A stretch of 64,000 bases of DNA from Desulfolithobacter dissulfuricans (lineage in GTDB: Bacteria > Desulfobacterota > Desulfobulbia > Desulfobulbales > Desulfobulbaceae). The translations under genes were made by a program, and so were the position numbers. Location: positions 3,124,001 to 3,188,000 of the forward strand of contig NZ_AP024233.1 in NCBI RefSeq assembly GCF_025998535.1. Direction: 5' to 3'. Shown here piece after piece: positions 27,002 to 37,481 of this stretch (positions are counted from its first letter, which is position 1; each line of letters starts with the position of its first letter). The notes below the pieces were generated by a model, which made no database searches, was not told where the DNA came from, and worked only from the letters and a program-made list of their open reading frames with translations.

Positions 27002-27796
27002 ATGACCGGTATCATCGATTTCCACACCCATGCCTTTCCCGACCAGGTGGCCACCAAAGCGCTCCCGGCCCTGGAAAAACGCAGCGGCGTCAAAGCCTAT
27101 CACGACGGAACCGTCTGCGGCCTGCTGGCCTCCATGGACCGGGCCGGTATCGACACCTCGGTCATCTGCTCCATTGCCACCCGTCCCGAACAGTTCCAGG
27201 CCATCTTCGACTGGTCAGCCTCTATCCGCTCGGAAAAAATCATCCCGCTGCCCTCTGTCCATCCTGCCGATCCCGAGCTGAAAAAACATATCTGGACCAT
27301 CGGTAAAAAGGGTTTCAAAGGGATCAAGATGCACCCCTTCTACCAGGAGTTCGTCATCGACGATCCGGCCCTGGACTCACTCTACGAGGCCCTGATACGG
27401 GAAAACCTGCTGCTGATCCTCCACACCGGCCAGGACATCGGCTTTCCCGACTCCGACTGCGCCTCGCCCCGGCGCATCCTCAACCTGGTCACCCGGTTCC
27501 CTGACCTGCGACTGGTCACCACCCACCTCGGCGGCTGGAACATGTGGGACGAGGTCCGGAGGCTGCTCACCGGCCGCCCCATCTACATGGAACTCTCCTT
27601 TTCTCTGGATTTCCTCGATCAGATCCGCCTGCGGGACATGATTACCTCCCATCCGCGCGGCTATATCCTCTTTGGCTCTGACTCACCCTGGTCCGACCAG
27701 GCCACCACCCTGAAAATGCTTCGACGGCTCGACCTGGACGAAGATCTCTTCCGGGAGATTGTCCGGGAAAACGGGCGGACGCTGCTGGGAATCTAG
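27002..27796 (+). CDS. Amidohydrolase-family metal-dependent hydrolase
   Basis: A 264-residue TIM-barrel hydrolase. The metal-binding IDFHTHAFP motif is at the N-terminus, IKMHPFYQEF and HLGGWNMWDEV follow, and the terminal Asp motif LFGSDSPWS is present. The pattern fits the ACMSD/amidohydrolase-2 group, which includes decarboxylases and lactonases; the substrate cannot be assigned. Start at the ATG at 27002 behind AGGAGA (short spacing). It ends eight bases before the convergent sigma-54 regulator. Confidence 0.85.
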   Translation: MTGIIDFHTHAFPDQVATKALPALEKRSGVKAYHDGTVCGLLASMDRAGIDTSVICSIATRPEQFQAIFDWSASIRSEKIIPLPSVHPADPELKKHIWTIGKKGFKGIKMHPFYQEFVIDDPALDSLYEALIRENLLLILHTGQDIGFPDSDCASPRRILNLVTRFPDLRLVTTHLGGWNMWDEVRRLLTGRPIYMELSFSLDFLDQIRLRDMITSHPRGYILFGSDSPWSDQATTLKMLRRLDLDEDLFREIVRENGRTLLGI

Positions 27797-27804
27797 AAAA
27801 CTTC

Positions 27805-29175
27805 TCAACTCAAACCGTATTTTTTCATCCGTTTCCACAGAGTTACCCGGCTGATACCGATTAACTCGGCCGCCTTTGTCCTGTTGCCGCCGGTGGCTTT
27901 CAGGGCTCGCTGGATTCGGCTTTTTTCATCGTCACCGGCGAGCCGGGCCGATGACTTCTGCAGACTGGCGCCGCAGGCGCTGCGAGGCCTGCCATAGAGA
28001 TAGGCCGGCAGATGGGCCACATCGATCTCTTCGTCGTGGCAGAGGACAAAGGCGTACTCAAGCACATTTATCAACTCGCGAACATTCCCGGGCCAGGGAT
28101 GGGAGAGCAGCAGATCCATGGCGTTCCTGGTGATGCCGGAGATGGGCTTGCCGGTCTTGAGTTCAAGGCGGCGTATCAGATGCTTGGTGATCACCGGGAT
28201 GTCGTCGCACCGCTCCCGCAGGGGCGGCACATGGATGGGAATAACCGAGAGCCGGTAGTAGAGATCCTGGCGAAAGGTCTCCTTGTGCATCATCTCCTCC
28301 AGGTCGCGGTTGGTGGCCGCTATCACCCGGACATCGATGGTTATGGTCCGGTTGTCTCCCACCCGCTCCAACTCCTGCTCCTGCAGAACCCGCAGCAGCT
28401 TGGTCTGGGTCGAGAGCGGCATGTCGCCGATCTCGTCCAGGAAGATGCAGCCGGTGTGGGCAGCCTCGAACCGCCCCTTGCGGGAACGGTCGGCCCCGGT
28501 GAAGGCCCCCTTGACATGGCCGAAAAGCTCGCTTTCCAGCAGACTCTCGTTAAGGGCGGCGCAGTTGACCTTGACAAAGGGGCCCTGCCGGCGGGGACTG
28601 AGGTGGTAGAGGGCGTCGGCCACCAGCTCCTTGCCGGTGCCCGACTCGCCGTAGATGAGCACCGGCGCATCCGACAGGGCGGCGCTCTCGATGAGCTGAT
28701 ACATGTTCTGCATGACCGTCGACACCCCGATCATGCCGTGGAAGCTGTCCTCGATCTTGAGCTGGCGCCGCAGAGCCCGAATCTCGGCCTCCCGGGAGAG
28801 GACCGGGGTAATGTCGGTCAGATTCTCCACCCCGGCGACGATGTTGCCGTCCTCATCCCGCAGGACCGTGGCGTTCTTGTACACCTGCACCCGCCGGCCG
28901 TCCTTGCACTTGAAGGCGCAGCGCAGGTTGCGCACCTTGCCCCTGGTGAACAGGCCGCAATGCTTTTCCCCGTTGTTCCTGCTCTCGTCAAAACAGCTGC
29001 TGCAGGCAAGTATTTCACAGGTATTACCCACCAGCTCCTCCTGGGAATACTGCAGCAGTTCCTGCAGGGCCTTGTTCACGTAGAGGATGGTCCCGTCGGT
29101 ATCGACAATCATGAGTCCCTCGGTCATGGTGTCGATCACGTGTTTCCAGTTCTCGCAGAAGTATTCGGTGATCAC
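27805..29175 (-). CDS. Sigma-54-dependent activator with Cys-rich PAS domain
   Basis: An enhancer-binding protein of 456 residues. The N-terminal PAS domain (about 10-125) holds six Cys, in CEILACSSC, EKHCGLF and LRCAFKC, a pattern suited to a metal or Fe-S centre or redox thiols. The AAA+ domain has Walker A GESGTGKE, the sigma-54 contact loop GAFTGAD and Walker B IFLDEIGD. The C-terminal Fis-type HTH is KATGGNRTKAAELIGIS. There is no receiver domain, so the PAS probably senses directly. I choose the GTG at 29175, five bases after GGAG; a TTG at 29238 is possible but would put coding sequence over the palindrome. Divergent from the octaheme cytochrome gene, its probable target. Confidence 0.9.
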   Translation of the reverse strand: MITEYFCENWKHVIDTMTEGLMIVDTDGTILYVNKALQELLQYSQEELVGNTCEILACSSCFDESRNNGEKHCGLFTRGKVRNLRCAFKCKDGRRVQVYKNATVLRDEDGNIVAGVENLTDITPVLSREAEIRALRRQLKIEDSFHGMIGVSTVMQNMYQLIESAALSDAPVLIYGESGTGKELVADALYHLSPRRQGPFVKVNCAALNESLLESELFGHVKGAFTGADRSRKGRFEAAHTGCIFLDEIGDMPLSTQTKLLRVLQEQELERVGDNRTITIDVRVIAATNRDLEEMMHKETFRQDLYYRLSVIPIHVPPLRERCDDIPVITKHLIRRLELKTGKPISGITRNAMDLLLSHPWPGNVRELINVLEYAFVLCHDEEIDVAHLPAYLYGRPRSACGASLQKSSARLAGDDEKSRIQRALKATGGNRTKAAELIGISRVTLWKRMKKYGLS

Positions 29176-29229
29176 GACAGCTCCGTTCCTGGTTTTGAAA
29201 AGTTCATCGGCCGACCAACACAATGTAAA

Positions 29230-29250
29230 GGTTAACAAGAAACGTTAACC
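29230..29250. promoter_or_regulatory. Inverted repeat, probable upstream activator site
   Basis: GGTTAAC and GTTAACC are perfect 7-bp arms separated by seven bases. The site lies about 125-145 bases upstream of the sigma-54 promoter for the octaheme gene and in the leader of the activator gene, the usual distance for an enhancer of a sigma-54 activator. Confidence 0.6.
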
Positions 29251-29374
29251 GAAACAATACCGAAACATACCTATTAACAGAAAAGACCGTCTCCCTGCAA
29301 AGGGCTCACCCTCTCCTGCCAGGTAACCACATGATATTCAAGATATTTTTCTGGCCACTGTCCTTGTCGCCTTC

Positions 29375-29390
29375 TGGCATCATCCTTGCT
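29375..29390 (+). promoter_or_regulatory. Sigma-54 promoter of the octaheme cytochrome gene
   Basis: TGGCAT-N5-TTGCT matches the consensus TGGCAC-N5-TTGCW at all but one position, with exactly ten bases between the invariant GG and GC. It lies about 70 bases before the cytochrome start. Confidence 0.75.
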
Positions 29391-29460
29391 TCTTCAGGCA
29401 AGACGAGATTGAAGACAACACATTGTATCTTTTTATAGAATGCAACAAAGGAGGAAAAGA

Positions 29461-30926
29461 TGAACAAGATGTACAGAACAACGCTTACCGTTTTTTCCGC
29501 AGCTCTGCTCATGGTTGGTGGCCAGGCCATGGCGGCGGAGGTGCCGGAAGATCACGCTGAAATCAGCGGCCCCTTTGCGACCCCCATGGACGTGACCCGG
29601 GCCTGTCTCGAGTGCCACGAGGACGCGGCCAGCGAGGTGATGCGGTCCTCGCACTGGACATGGGCCAGGGAGCAGGAACTCGAGGGCAAGGGCAAAGTGG
29701 TACGGGGTAAAAAGAACGCGATCAACAATTTCTGCATCTCCATCAAATCCAACTGGCCGCGATGCACGAGCTGCCATGTCGGATATGGATGGAAAGATGA
29801 TACCTTTGACTTTACCGATGAGTCGCGGGTTGACTGTCTGGCCTGCCACGATACCACCGGCACCTACAACAAGGCCAAGGATGCGCCGGCCGGCGCCGGC
29901 ATGCCCGCCGGATACACCGGCAATCCAAAATTTGACAAAAAACCGGTAGACCTGGTCAAGGTGGCGCAGAATGCCGGAAAACCGAGCCGCTTGAACTGTC
30001 TGATCTGCCATGCCAATGGCGGTGGCGGCAACAATGTCAAGCATGGAGACATCGACATGTCTCTGGTGAAGCCGAGCAAGGAGATCGATGTCCATATGGC
30101 TGCCGACGGAAACAACTTTGCCTGTCAGGAATGCCATGCCACCGAGCAGCATAATATCAAGGGCAATGCCCTGCTCGTTTCGCCCGGCGGTGACAATCCG
30201 GTCAACTGTACAGACTGCCATGACGCCGCACCGCATAAAAATTCACCGGTTCGCGGTACCCTGAACAAACATGCCAAGCGGGTGGCCTGCCAGACCTGCC
30301 ATATCCCGTTCTTTGCCAAGAAAGATGCCACCAAGATGTCCTGGGACTGGTCCAAGGCGCAGGATCCCAAAACCCTGCCCAAGGATAAGCGGATTATCAA
30401 GGAACACGGCCACAAGGTCTATATCTTCAAGAAGGGCAAATTTGTCTACGAGCAGAAGGTTATGCCAACCTATGCCTGGTACAATGGTAAAGCCGGTGCG
30501 TATCAGCTGGGCGACAGGATTGACCCCACCGTCCCCACCAAGCTCAATTATCCGCTTGGCTCCAAGGATGATCCGGATGCCAAGCTCATGCCGTTCAAGG
30601 TACATAAGGGCAACCAGATCTATGACACCAGGAACAAGTACCTGATCGTGCCCAAGGTGTGGGGTCCCAAGGGAGATCCGGATGCCTACTGGGTGAATTT
30701 CGACTGGAAAAAGGCTGCTGCTGCAGGCATGAAGGCTGCCGGCCTTAAGTTCAGTGGCGAGTACGGTTTTGCCCCGACCCTGACCTACTGGCCCATCAAC
30801 CATCAGGTATCTCCGGCCAAGGACGCCCTGCGCTGCAGGGATTGCCACGGTCCCGAAGGACGGATGGACTGGAAGGCGCTGGGTTACGAGATGGATCCCA
30901 AGGACGCCAAGCTGAAGCGTAAATAG
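29461..30926 (+). CDS. otr: Octaheme c-type cytochrome, tetrathionate reductase family
   Basis: A 488-residue periplasmic cytochrome with a signal peptide (cleavage near AMA-AE, residues 25-26) and eight CxxCH motifs: CLECH, CTSCH, CLACH, CLICH, CQECH, CTDCH, CQTCH and CRDCH. Motif number, spacing and length fit the octaheme tetrathionate reductase family, whose Shewanella member reduces tetrathionate, nitrite and hydroxylamine in vitro; the in vivo substrate is uncertain. AAAGGAGG precedes the ATG. It is a single-gene unit with a sigma-54 promoter upstream and a strong terminator downstream, which points to inducible control by the divergent activator. Confidence 0.9.
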
Positions 30927-30949
30927 GCAGGTCAGATTCTGCCGAAATA

Positions 30950-30988
30950 CAACAGGCCCTGCTCCGCGATGCGGAACAGGGCCTGTTG
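30950..30988. terminator. Rho-independent terminator between otr and dapL
   Basis: A GC-rich hairpin with 18-base arms and one mismatch (CAACAGGCCCTG paired with CAGGGCCTGTTG, then TCCGC with GCGGA) and a three-base loop follows otr and leads into TTGTTGTTT. It could also serve dapL from the other side. Confidence 0.8.
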
Positions 30989-31046
30989 TTGTTTGAACAT
31001 GCAATTCGAGGCCGTCCTCCGGATACGGACGTCCCTGCAAACAGTC

Positions 31047-32270
31047 CTACGCCAATGCCTGCCGGATACGCTCCATGGCCCGGGCCACATTTTCATACGA
31101 GTTAAAGGCGGAAAGACGGATGTAGCCCTGGCCGCATTTACCAAAACCCGCACCCGGGGTGCATACCACACCGGCCTTGTTGAGCAGCAGGTCAAAGAAC
31201 TCCCAGGAATCCCGATCTCCCCATATCCAGATGTAGGGTGAATTCTTACCACCCACATATTCAAATCCCAGCTCTCCAACAGCCTTGGCAATCAGATCGG
31301 CATTATTTAAATAATAGCCGACCAGCTCCCTGATCTGGGCCTTGCCCTCATCGCTGTACACCGCCTCTGCAGCCCGCTGCACCGGGTAGGAGACACCGTT
31401 GAACTTGGTGCAGTGCCGCCGGTTCCACAGCGGATGAATCGGCTGCCTGTTGCCCTGGCTGTCATAGGCCACGCATTCCCTGGGCACCACGGTATAGGCA
31501 CAGCGGGTGCCGGTGAAGCCGGCATTCTTGGAAAAGGAACGGAACTCGACGGCCACCTCGCGCGCACCCTCGATCTCGTAAATGGAATGGGGCAGGGAGT
31601 CATCACGGATAAAGGCCTCGTAGGCGGCGTCAAAGAGAATCAGTGCCTTCTCCTCCCTGGCATAATCCACCCAGGTCTTGAGCTGCTCTTTAGTGATGGT
31701 CGAACCGGTCGGATTATTGGGAAAGCAGAGATAGATCAGATCCACCGGTTCGGAGGGCAGCTCCGGAACATAGTTGTTCTCTTTCGTGGAATCGAGATAC
31801 ACCACGCCCTCGTAGCGGCCATCACGGAACTCACCCGTACGGCCGGCCATGACATTGGTATCGAGATAGACCGGATACACCGGGTCGGGAATGGCCACCC
31901 GGGCGTCAGTGGAAAACAGCTCCTGAAAATTTCCGGTGTCGCACTTGGCACCATCCGAGACAAAGATCTCATCAGCCGAGATATCCGCCCCCCGGGCCTG
32001 GAAATCATGTTTTGCAATGGCCTCGCGCAGAAAGGCGTAGCCCTGTTCCGGGCCATAACCGTGGAACCCGGCGTCGGTGGCCATCTCATCCACCGCCTTG
32101 TGAAAGGCGGCCACGCAGGCCCCGGGCAGAGCCCGGGTCACGTCACCGATACCGAGTTTGATGATATCCATGTCCGGGTTGGCATCCTGGAAGGCTGCCA
32201 CCCGCTTGGCGATATCGGAAAAAAGATAGGACGCCTGCAGTTTCAGGTAATGTTCGTTAATATGGAGCAT
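31047..32270 (-). CDS. dapL: LL-diaminopimelate aminotransferase
   Basis: Converts tetrahydrodipicolinate directly to LL-diaminopimelate for lysine and peptidoglycan synthesis, a one-step route used by Desulfobacterota, chlamydiae and plants. The 407-residue fold-type I aminotransferase has [31 protein letters not shown] and the PLP lysine in [13 protein letters not shown]. The ATG at 32270 ([11 protein letters not shown]) is preceded by GGAAGGG and matches the family N-terminus. It follows lptC in the same direction by about 65 bases. Confidence 0.95.
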   Translation of the reverse strand: MLHINEHYLKLQASYLFSDIAKRVAAFQDANPDMDIIKLGIGDVTRALPGACVAAFHKAVDEMATDAGFHGYGPEQGYAFLREAIAKHDFQARGADISADEIFVSDGAKCDTGNFQELFSTDARVAIPDPVYPVYLDTNVMAGRTGEFRDGRYEGVVYLDSTKENNYVPELPSEPVDLIYLCFPNNPTGSTITKEQLKTWVDYAREEKALILFDAAYEAFIRDDSLPHSIYEIEGAREVAVEFRSFSKNAGFTGTRCAYTVVPRECVAYDSQGNRQPIHPLWNRRHCTKFNGVSYPVQRAAEAVYSDEGKAQIRELVGYYLNNADLIAKAVGELGFEYVGGKNSPYIWIWGDRDSWEFFDLLLNKAGVVCTPGAGFGKCGQGYIRLSAFNSYENVARAMERIRQALA

Positions 32271-32334
32271 AATCCCTTCCAATACATTGTTTTTTTCGGT
32301 TTCCGGCGGCATTTCTGACCCCGGGCGGAGAACC

Positions 32335-32907
32335 TCAGAAATCCACCACCACCCGGTCAGAAAAATCATACCAGCTCGCCACCAGGTCGTATTCCATCCG
32401 CCCGGCCCGAAGGGTGAAATCCGGGCTGGTTATCTCCACCTCCACCGGGCTGATCACCATCTTGGTGTCATCATAGTAGTGGAGCAGGTCAGTCAACATC
32501 TCTTCGCCGCGGGCCGGTTTCTGCAGGACCACATTGTCCTCCAGAATCAGATGACGCCGGGAGATATGATAGGTGCCCTTCCTGCTGGTTATTTCCATCT
32601 TCTCGCCGTCCCCACCGGTATAGACCGCCTGAACATCGACCATGAGGATCTCGTTTTCGTTTTTCCCGGTCCGGGCCCGGCTGGCATGGATAACCCAGTC
32701 CACCCGGCCCTGGCTGGCCAGGGTGATGGCCACGGAATCCATGGTGAAGTTCTGGCTCACCCCGGGGCCGGTTCCTTTGACCGGGGTGGCGGTCACCCGG
32801 GGCTTGAGAAAGGCAGTGACTGGCGGTTTCCACAGCGGAGCGGTCAAAAAGAGGACCAGCGGCAGCAGCCAGAGCAGGTTGCGTGGATTCCTGACCAGCC
32901 GGATCAT
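32335..32907 (-). CDS. lptC: LPS export ABC transporter periplasmic protein LptC
   Basis: LptC links the inner membrane LptBFG complex to LptA in lipopolysaccharide transport. The 190-residue product has an N-terminal membrane anchor ([16 protein letters not shown]) and the beta-jellyroll repeats of the OstA/LptC fold ([21 protein letters not shown] is spread across the middle). It overlaps kdsC by four bases. LptA and LptB, which often follow, are absent; dapL follows instead. Confidence 0.85.
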   Translation of the reverse strand: MIRLVRNPRNLLWLLPLVLFLTAPLWKPPVTAFLKPRVTATPVKGTGPGVSQNFTMDSVAITLASQGRVDWVIHASRARTGKNENEILMVDVQAVYTGGDGEKMEITSRKGTYHISRRHLILEDNVVLQKPARGEEMLTDLLHYYDDTKMVISPVEVEITSPDFTLRAGRMEYDLVASWYDFSDRVVVDF

Positions 32908-33539
32908 ATGTATTTCCTGAGGAACCGGGCCAGATCGCCACGGGCCTCGAGAATCAGGTCACAGACCTCGCGGACCGCCCCGTGACCGGCCGGCCGGTGG
33001 GTAACGTAATCAACCCGCTGGCGCACCTCGGGAACCGCTGTGGCCGGGGCGGCGGCAAAGCCGACCCGGGTCAGAAGCGGCAGATCCAGCCAGTCGTCTC
33101 CCATGTAGGCGGTCTGCTGGGGACGCAGGCCGGTGCGGGTCAGGATCTCCTCATACACCGTCTGCTTGTCCCCCCGACCCTGGTAGACATGGGCAAAGCC
33201 CAGGTCCCGGGCCCGCCGGCTCACGGCCTCGGAACTGCGGGCCGTGATCACCCCCACCTGGATGCCGGCGTCCTGCAGCATGCGCAGGCCAAAGCCATCC
33301 TGGGTATTGAACCCTTTGGATTCGCCGCCATCATGGGTATAGATGATGGTCCCGTCGGAGAGAACGCCATCCACATCCAGAAGCAGCAACTCCACCTGCC
33401 GGGCCCTGGGCAGGGCCTGTTGCCAGGCCTCGTCCCGCTCCACGGGCCGATTCTTTTCCCGGGCCCGCGCCAGCAGGGCCGCGGTCAGGTCGCAGTCCGA
33501 GTAGCCGCCGGGGCCGGTGGGGCAGGAACCATTATCCAT
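32904..33539 (-). CDS. kdsC: KDO-8-phosphate phosphatase
   Basis: Removes phosphate from KDO-8-phosphate in lipid A core synthesis. The 211-residue HAD hydrolase has [13 protein letters not shown] (nucleophile Asp), GVITARSS, and [13 protein letters not shown]. About 40 residues precede the HAD domain, a bit longer than typical. The ATG at 33539 follows GAGGA and overlaps the kdsA stop by eight bases. Confidence 0.93.
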   Translation of the reverse strand: MDNGSCPTGPGGYSDCDLTAALLARAREKNRPVERDEAWQQALPRARQVELLLLDVDGVLSDGTIIYTHDGGESKGFNTQDGFGLRMLQDAGIQVGVITARSSEAVSRRARDLGFAHVYQGRGDKQTVYEEILTRTGLRPQQTAYMGDDWLDLPLLTRVGFAAAPATAVPEVRQRVDYVTHRPAGHGAVREVCDLILEARGDLARFLRKYI

Positions 33540-34380
33540 TCTGATCCTCGTCAAGGGCCGCCCGGATGGCCAGCAGCTGCCGCAGGAGCGGCTCCACCTG
33601 ATCCAGGGGCCAGCTGTTGGGCCCATCGCACAGGGCCTTGTCCGGATCCGGATGGACCTCCATGAACAGTCCGTCGATGCCGGCCGCCATGGCTGCCCGG
33701 GCCAGGGTGGGCACAAATTCCCGCTGGCCGCCGGAGCTGCCGCCGGTCCCGCCCGGGAGCTGGACCGAGTGGGTGGCATCAAAGACCACCGGACAGCCGA
33801 AGCCCCGCATGACCGGCAGGGAGCGCATGTCCACAACCAGGTTGTTGTAACCAAAGCTGGCGCCACGCTCGGTCAGAAGGATCCGGTCGCAACCGCCGTC
33901 ACGGAGCTTGCCCACCGCGTGTTCCATGTCCCAGGGCGAGACGAACTGTCCTTTTTTCAGATTGACCGTCTTGCCGGATTTGGCCGCCGCCACCAGCAGG
34001 TCCGTCTGCCGGCATAGAAAGGCGGGAATCTGGATGATATCAAGCACCTCGGCCGCCATCTCCACCTGGCCCTGTTCGTGGACGTCGGAGACCACCGGCA
34101 CCCCGACCTCCTCACGGATCCGCCCCAGCTGGCGCAACCCCTTTTCCAGGCCAGGCCCACGGAACGAACGCAGCGAGGTGCGATTGGCCTTGTCAAAGGA
34201 GCCCTTGAAGACGTACGAGATGCCGAGCCGGGCGCAGATATCCTTCATCTCCCGGGCTATCTCCCAGCCCAGTTCCCCGGACTCCAGGACACAGGGTCCG
34301 GCCAGGAGCAGCAGTGGCTGGCCCGGGCCAACCGTAATGGTCCTGCCTTCCGGCAGATTATTGAGGGTAATGGTCTGCAT
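33532..34380 (-). CDS. kdsA: 2-dehydro-3-deoxyphosphooctonate aldolase (KDO-8-P synthase)
   Basis: Condenses arabinose-5-phosphate with phosphoenolpyruvate to KDO-8-phosphate. The 282-residue barrel has LAGPCVLES near the N-terminus; the Cys at this place marks the metal-dependent class. [11 protein letters not shown] and [13 protein letters not shown] are also present. It sits downstream of pyrG (CTP is needed for CMP-KDO) and upstream of kdsC. Confidence 0.96.
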   Translation of the reverse strand: MQTITLNNLPEGRTITVGPGQPLLLLAGPCVLESGELGWEIAREMKDICARLGISYVFKGSFDKANRTSLRSFRGPGLEKGLRQLGRIREEVGVPVVSDVHEQGQVEMAAEVLDIIQIPAFLCRQTDLLVAAAKSGKTVNLKKGQFVSPWDMEHAVGKLRDGGCDRILLTERGASFGYNNLVVDMRSLPVMRGFGCPVVFDATHSVQLPGGTGGSSGGQREFVPTLARAAMAAGIDGLFMEVHPDPDKALCDGPNSWPLDQVEPLLRQLLAIRAALDEDQNG

Positions 34381-34422
34381 GAGTGGGTACCGATTCCTGC
34401 CAGGGCAGTGTCCTTACTTTTT

Positions 34423-34472
34423 CCTAAATTGAGCGATTTTCATTTGCAGATGGGTGAAACGCTCAATTTAGG
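34423..34472. repeat. 13-bp inverted repeat over the pyrG stop codon
   Basis: CCTAAATTGAGCG (34423-34435) and its exact complement (34460-34472) flank a 24-base loop. One arm contains the last codons and TGA of pyrG. Read on the plus strand it is followed by TTTTTGTTTT and looks like a terminator, but the transcribed direction is minus, where no T-run follows. It may be an RNA processing or attenuation hairpin between pyrG and kdsA. Confidence 0.7.
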
Positions 34473-36118
34473 TTTTTGTTTTCAAGCGAGGCCCGGATAA
34501 ATTCCCGGAACAGCGGATGGGCCTTCATGGGTTTGGATTTGAACTCAGGATGGAACTGGCAGCCAAGGTACCAGGGATGATCCCGCAGTTCGACAATTTC
34601 CACCAGTTCGTCGTCGGGCGAGGTACCGCTGATCACCAGACCGGCCTCCTGGAGCTGATCGCGAAACTGGTTGTTGAACTCGTAGCGGTGCCGGTGGCGT
34701 TCGCTGATCTCGTCCTGCTGGTAGGCGTCATGGGCCAGGGTTCCCTTTCTCAGCTTGCAGGGATAGGCCCCCAGGCGCAGGGTCCCGCCCATGTCGGAGT
34801 TCTCGTCCCGGATCTCGGTCTTGCCGGTGCGGAAATCGTACCACTCCTTCATCAGATAGATGACCGGATAGGACGTCTCCCGGTCAAGCTCGGTGGAATG
34901 GGCCCCTTCCATGCCGGCGATGTTGCGGGCGAATTCGACCACCGCCAGCTGCATGCCCAGGCAGATGCCGAAAAAGGGAATCCTGTTTTCCCGCGCATAG
35001 GTGATGGCCCGGATCTTACCTTCCATACCGCGACTGCCGAAACCACCGGGCACCAGCAACCCGTCGCACTCCCTGAGCAGGGTCTCGGGATCGTCCTCCT
35101 CCAGGTCCTCGGCACTGATGTACTTGAGCTCCACCCTGGCGTCGTTGGCAATGCCGCCGTGGACCAGGGCCTCGTGCAGGCTCTTGTAGGACTCCTTGAG
35201 ATCGACATATTTGCCGGTGATGCCGATGGTCACGGTGTGTCTGGGATTCTTGATCTTCTCGACCAGCTCCTCCCAGGGCTGAATATGCGGAGCCCCGGTC
35301 CAGATGCCGAGCTTTTCCAGGATCCGGTCGTCCAGGCCTTCCTCATGCAGCTTGAGGGGCACCTCGTAGATGGTGTCCACGTCAATGGCGGTGATGACCG
35401 ACTCCGGCTCCACGTTACAGAACAGGGCGATCTTTTCCTTCAGCCCCTTGTCCAGCGGCACCTCGGTACGGCACATGAGGATATCGGGCTGGATTCCCGA
35501 GGCCAGCAGTTCCTTGACCGAATGCTGGGTGGGCTTGGTCTTGACCTCGCCGGCGGTCTTGATGTAGGGAACCAGGGTCAGATGGATGAACAGCGTGTAT
35601 TCGCGGCCGAGATCACCCCGCAGCTGGCGGATGGCCTCGACAAAGGGCAGCCCTTCGATATCACCGATGGTGCCGCCGATCTCGATGATAGCCACGTCCA
35701 CGGTGCCGTCGAGCTGGAGGACCGCCGCCTTGATCTCGTCAGTGATATGGGGGATGACCTGGACCGTGCCGCCCAGGTATTCACCCCTCCGCTCCTTCAT
35801 GATAACCGAGTAGTAGATCCGGCCGGAGGTATAGTTGTTGATCTGGGCCATGACCGCGTTGGTGTAGCGCTCGTAATGCCCCATGTCAAGATCGGTCTCG
35901 GCGCCGTCGTCGGTGACATAGACTTCGCCATGCTGAAAGGGATTCATGGTGCCGGGGTCCACATTGATATAGGGATCCAGCTTCTGGAAGGTCACCGTCA
36001 TTCCCCGGCTTTCCAGCAAGGCACCGATTGCGGCGGCGGCAAGCCCTTTTCCCAGCGAGGAAAGAACGCCACCGGTAATAAAAATAAACTTGGTTTTCTT
36101 GGTCGGTTGTACTTTCAT
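34463..36118 (-). CDS. pyrG: CTP synthase
   Basis: Converts UTP to CTP with glutamine. The 551-residue product has the synthase domain ([20 protein letters not shown] at the N-terminus, [13 protein letters not shown]) and the class I glutamine amidotransferase domain with nucleophile Cys in FFGICLGMQ. The ATG at 36118 behind GGTGG gives the family start ([17 protein letters not shown]). Its last codons form one arm of a 13-bp inverted repeat. Confidence 0.97.
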   Translation of the reverse strand: MKVQPTKKTKFIFITGGVLSSLGKGLAAAAIGALLESRGMTVTFQKLDPYINVDPGTMNPFQHGEVYVTDDGAETDLDMGHYERYTNAVMAQINNYTSGRIYYSVIMKERRGEYLGGTVQVIPHITDEIKAAVLQLDGTVDVAIIEIGGTIGDIEGLPFVEAIRQLRGDLGREYTLFIHLTLVPYIKTAGEVKTKPTQHSVKELLASGIQPDILMCRTEVPLDKGLKEKIALFCNVEPESVITAIDVDTIYEVPLKLHEEGLDDRILEKLGIWTGAPHIQPWEELVEKIKNPRHTVTIGITGKYVDLKESYKSLHEALVHGGIANDARVELKYISAEDLEEDDPETLLRECDGLLVPGGFGSRGMEGKIRAITYARENRIPFFGICLGMQLAVVEFARNIAGMEGAHSTELDRETSYPVIYLMKEWYDFRTGKTEIRDENSDMGGTLRLGAYPCKLRKGTLAHDAYQQDEISERHRHRYEFNNQFRDQLQEAGLVISGTSPDDELVEIVELRDHPWYLGCQFHPEFKSKPMKAHPLFREFIRASLENKNLN

Positions 36119-36189
36119 GCCACCACCTGTACTGCTGGAAAAAGAAAATGGCAGCACCAAGCTGGTGCCGCCTCCCGGAAACCGGGTAA

Positions 36190-36218
36190 ACTATACACCA
36201 TCAAGTAGACCTTGACAA
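36190..36218 (-). promoter_or_regulatory. Sigma-70 promoter of pyrG-kdsA-kdsC-lptC
   Basis: On the minus strand TTGTCA (36213-36218), 17 bases, then TATAGT (36190-36195), about 70 bases upstream of the pyrG start. Confidence 0.6.
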
Positions 36219-36336
36219 CGAAATCCACAATCCCCTCCGGCTGGATTTCCCGGCAGGGACAGGCTATAGTGGGGCAACGATTCTGACCCTGTCACCCCGA
36301 CATCTTACAGTGCGGTGACCCCGGAGAACCACCACC

Positions 36337-37224
36337 ATGCCCGTACAGAAAAGAAAGACCAGGAACCTGGTCGGCCTGCTCGTCATGCTCTGCGGCCTGC
36401 CCCTGCTCTCATCCTGTGGACGGCAGGCCCACCCGCCCGCAACCCGCATCCCGAACCAGGCCCAGACGCCCCCACCGGCCGGGAGCGACGCCGCACCCCT
36501 GGCCACGATTCCACAGAAAACCATCGTGCCCGGGAGCAGAAAACATGCGGTACCTCCCCTGATCAGGCTCACGGCCACCAGGACCAAAAAAACAGTTTTC
36601 AGGGAGGCAAAGGAACCTTCGGCTGAAACAGTGGTGATCGATGGCAGAAGCTATGCGGTGCCCATCGCCTGGCTGGGACAGAAAATCGAGGAACCCGGCC
36701 CCGCACCGGCGGAACTGGCCCGGGTTCCGGCCCACCTCGTTCATGACGGCGGGACCATCTACCTGGCCAGGGCTGCCCGCGACGCCCTGGTGACCATGGC
36801 GGAAGCGGCCCGGAAGAACGACATCCTCCTGACCATCGATTCCGGCTATCGCTCCACCTGGTACCAGAAGAAAATCTTCGCCCGCCAGCTGGCAAAAGGC
36901 AAAACCTTTGCCGAGATTGCCCGGTTCGTCGCCCCACCCGGCTATTCCGAACACCGGCTCGGCACTGCGGTGGACTTCAGCCCCAGCAACTGGCGCTTTG
37001 CCGGAACCCCCCAGTACCAGTGGCTCCGCCGGCATGCCGCCTTCTTCGGCTTCACCGAAACCTACCCGGAAAACAATCCCCGCCACCCCTGGGAACCCTG
37101 GCACTGGCGATACAGGAGCCCAGCCGAAAATCCCGATATACAGACAGCGACAGCTCTGCAACGGCAAGAAGATATGCGCAAGGCCGGGAAGACACACCCC
37201 CCTCAAGAAAGGAGCAAGGATTGA
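36337..37224 (+). CDS. D-alanyl-D-alanine carboxypeptidase-like lipoprotein (VanY, M15 family)
   Basis: A 295-residue predicted lipoprotein (lipobox LLSSC, Cys27) that should trim D-Ala from peptidoglycan stems. The peptidase M15 domain fills the C-terminal half: SGYRSTWYQ, the zinc motif GYSEHRLGTAVDF, and EPWHWRY with the catalytic Glu and third zinc His. A Pro-rich linker of about 100 residues precedes it. Single gene, divergent from pyrG. Confidence 0.9.
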   Translation: MPVQKRKTRNLVGLLVMLCGLPLLSSCGRQAHPPATRIPNQAQTPPPAGSDAAPLATIPQKTIVPGSRKHAVPPLIRLTATRTKKTVFREAKEPSAETVVIDGRSYAVPIAWLGQKIEEPGPAPAELARVPAHLVHDGGTIYLARAARDALVTMAEAARKNDILLTIDSGYRSTWYQKKIFARQLAKGKTFAEIARFVAPPGYSEHRLGTAVDFSPSNWRFAGTPQYQWLRRHAAFFGFTETYPENNPRHPWEPWHWRYRSPAENPDIQTATALQRQEDMRKAGKTHPPQERSKD

Positions 37225-37317
37225 AGTAACAGCGTCAGGCCGTTGACGACCTCCAGGCTGGTCCGCCACCCTGAGCCGCATGGCCTGATGGCGCTGCACA
37301 TCCGGTGAAAAAGAAAA

Positions 37318-37346
37318 AGCCCGCTATCAGTGACCGATAGCGGGCT
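37318..37346 (-). terminator. Terminator of the tRNA-Ser gene
   Basis: A perfect 11-bp stem (AGCCCGCTATC and complement, 7-base loop) read on the minus strand is followed by TTTTTCTTTTTC, downstream of the tRNA 3' end. Confidence 0.85.
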
Positions 37347-37379
37347 GCAAGGACCCGGACAAATTTTTCGTGTAAAAAC

Positions 37380-37469
37380 TGGCGGAGGGACAGGGATTCG
37401 AACCCTGGGTGGGCGTAAACCCACAACGGTTTTCGAGACCGCCCCGTTCAACCACTCCGGCATCCCTCC
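37380..37469 (-). tRNA. serU: tRNA-Ser (anticodon CGA)
   Basis: The 90-nt class II tRNA folds with acceptor GGAGGGA/TCCCTCC, discriminator G and an encoded CCA end. The anticodon loop CTCGAAA gives CGA, reading UCG. The long variable arm (TGTGGGTTTACGCCCAC region) and the T-loop GGTTCGAATCC are present. Confidence 0.96.
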
Positions 37470-37481
37470 GTATGCAGGCAA

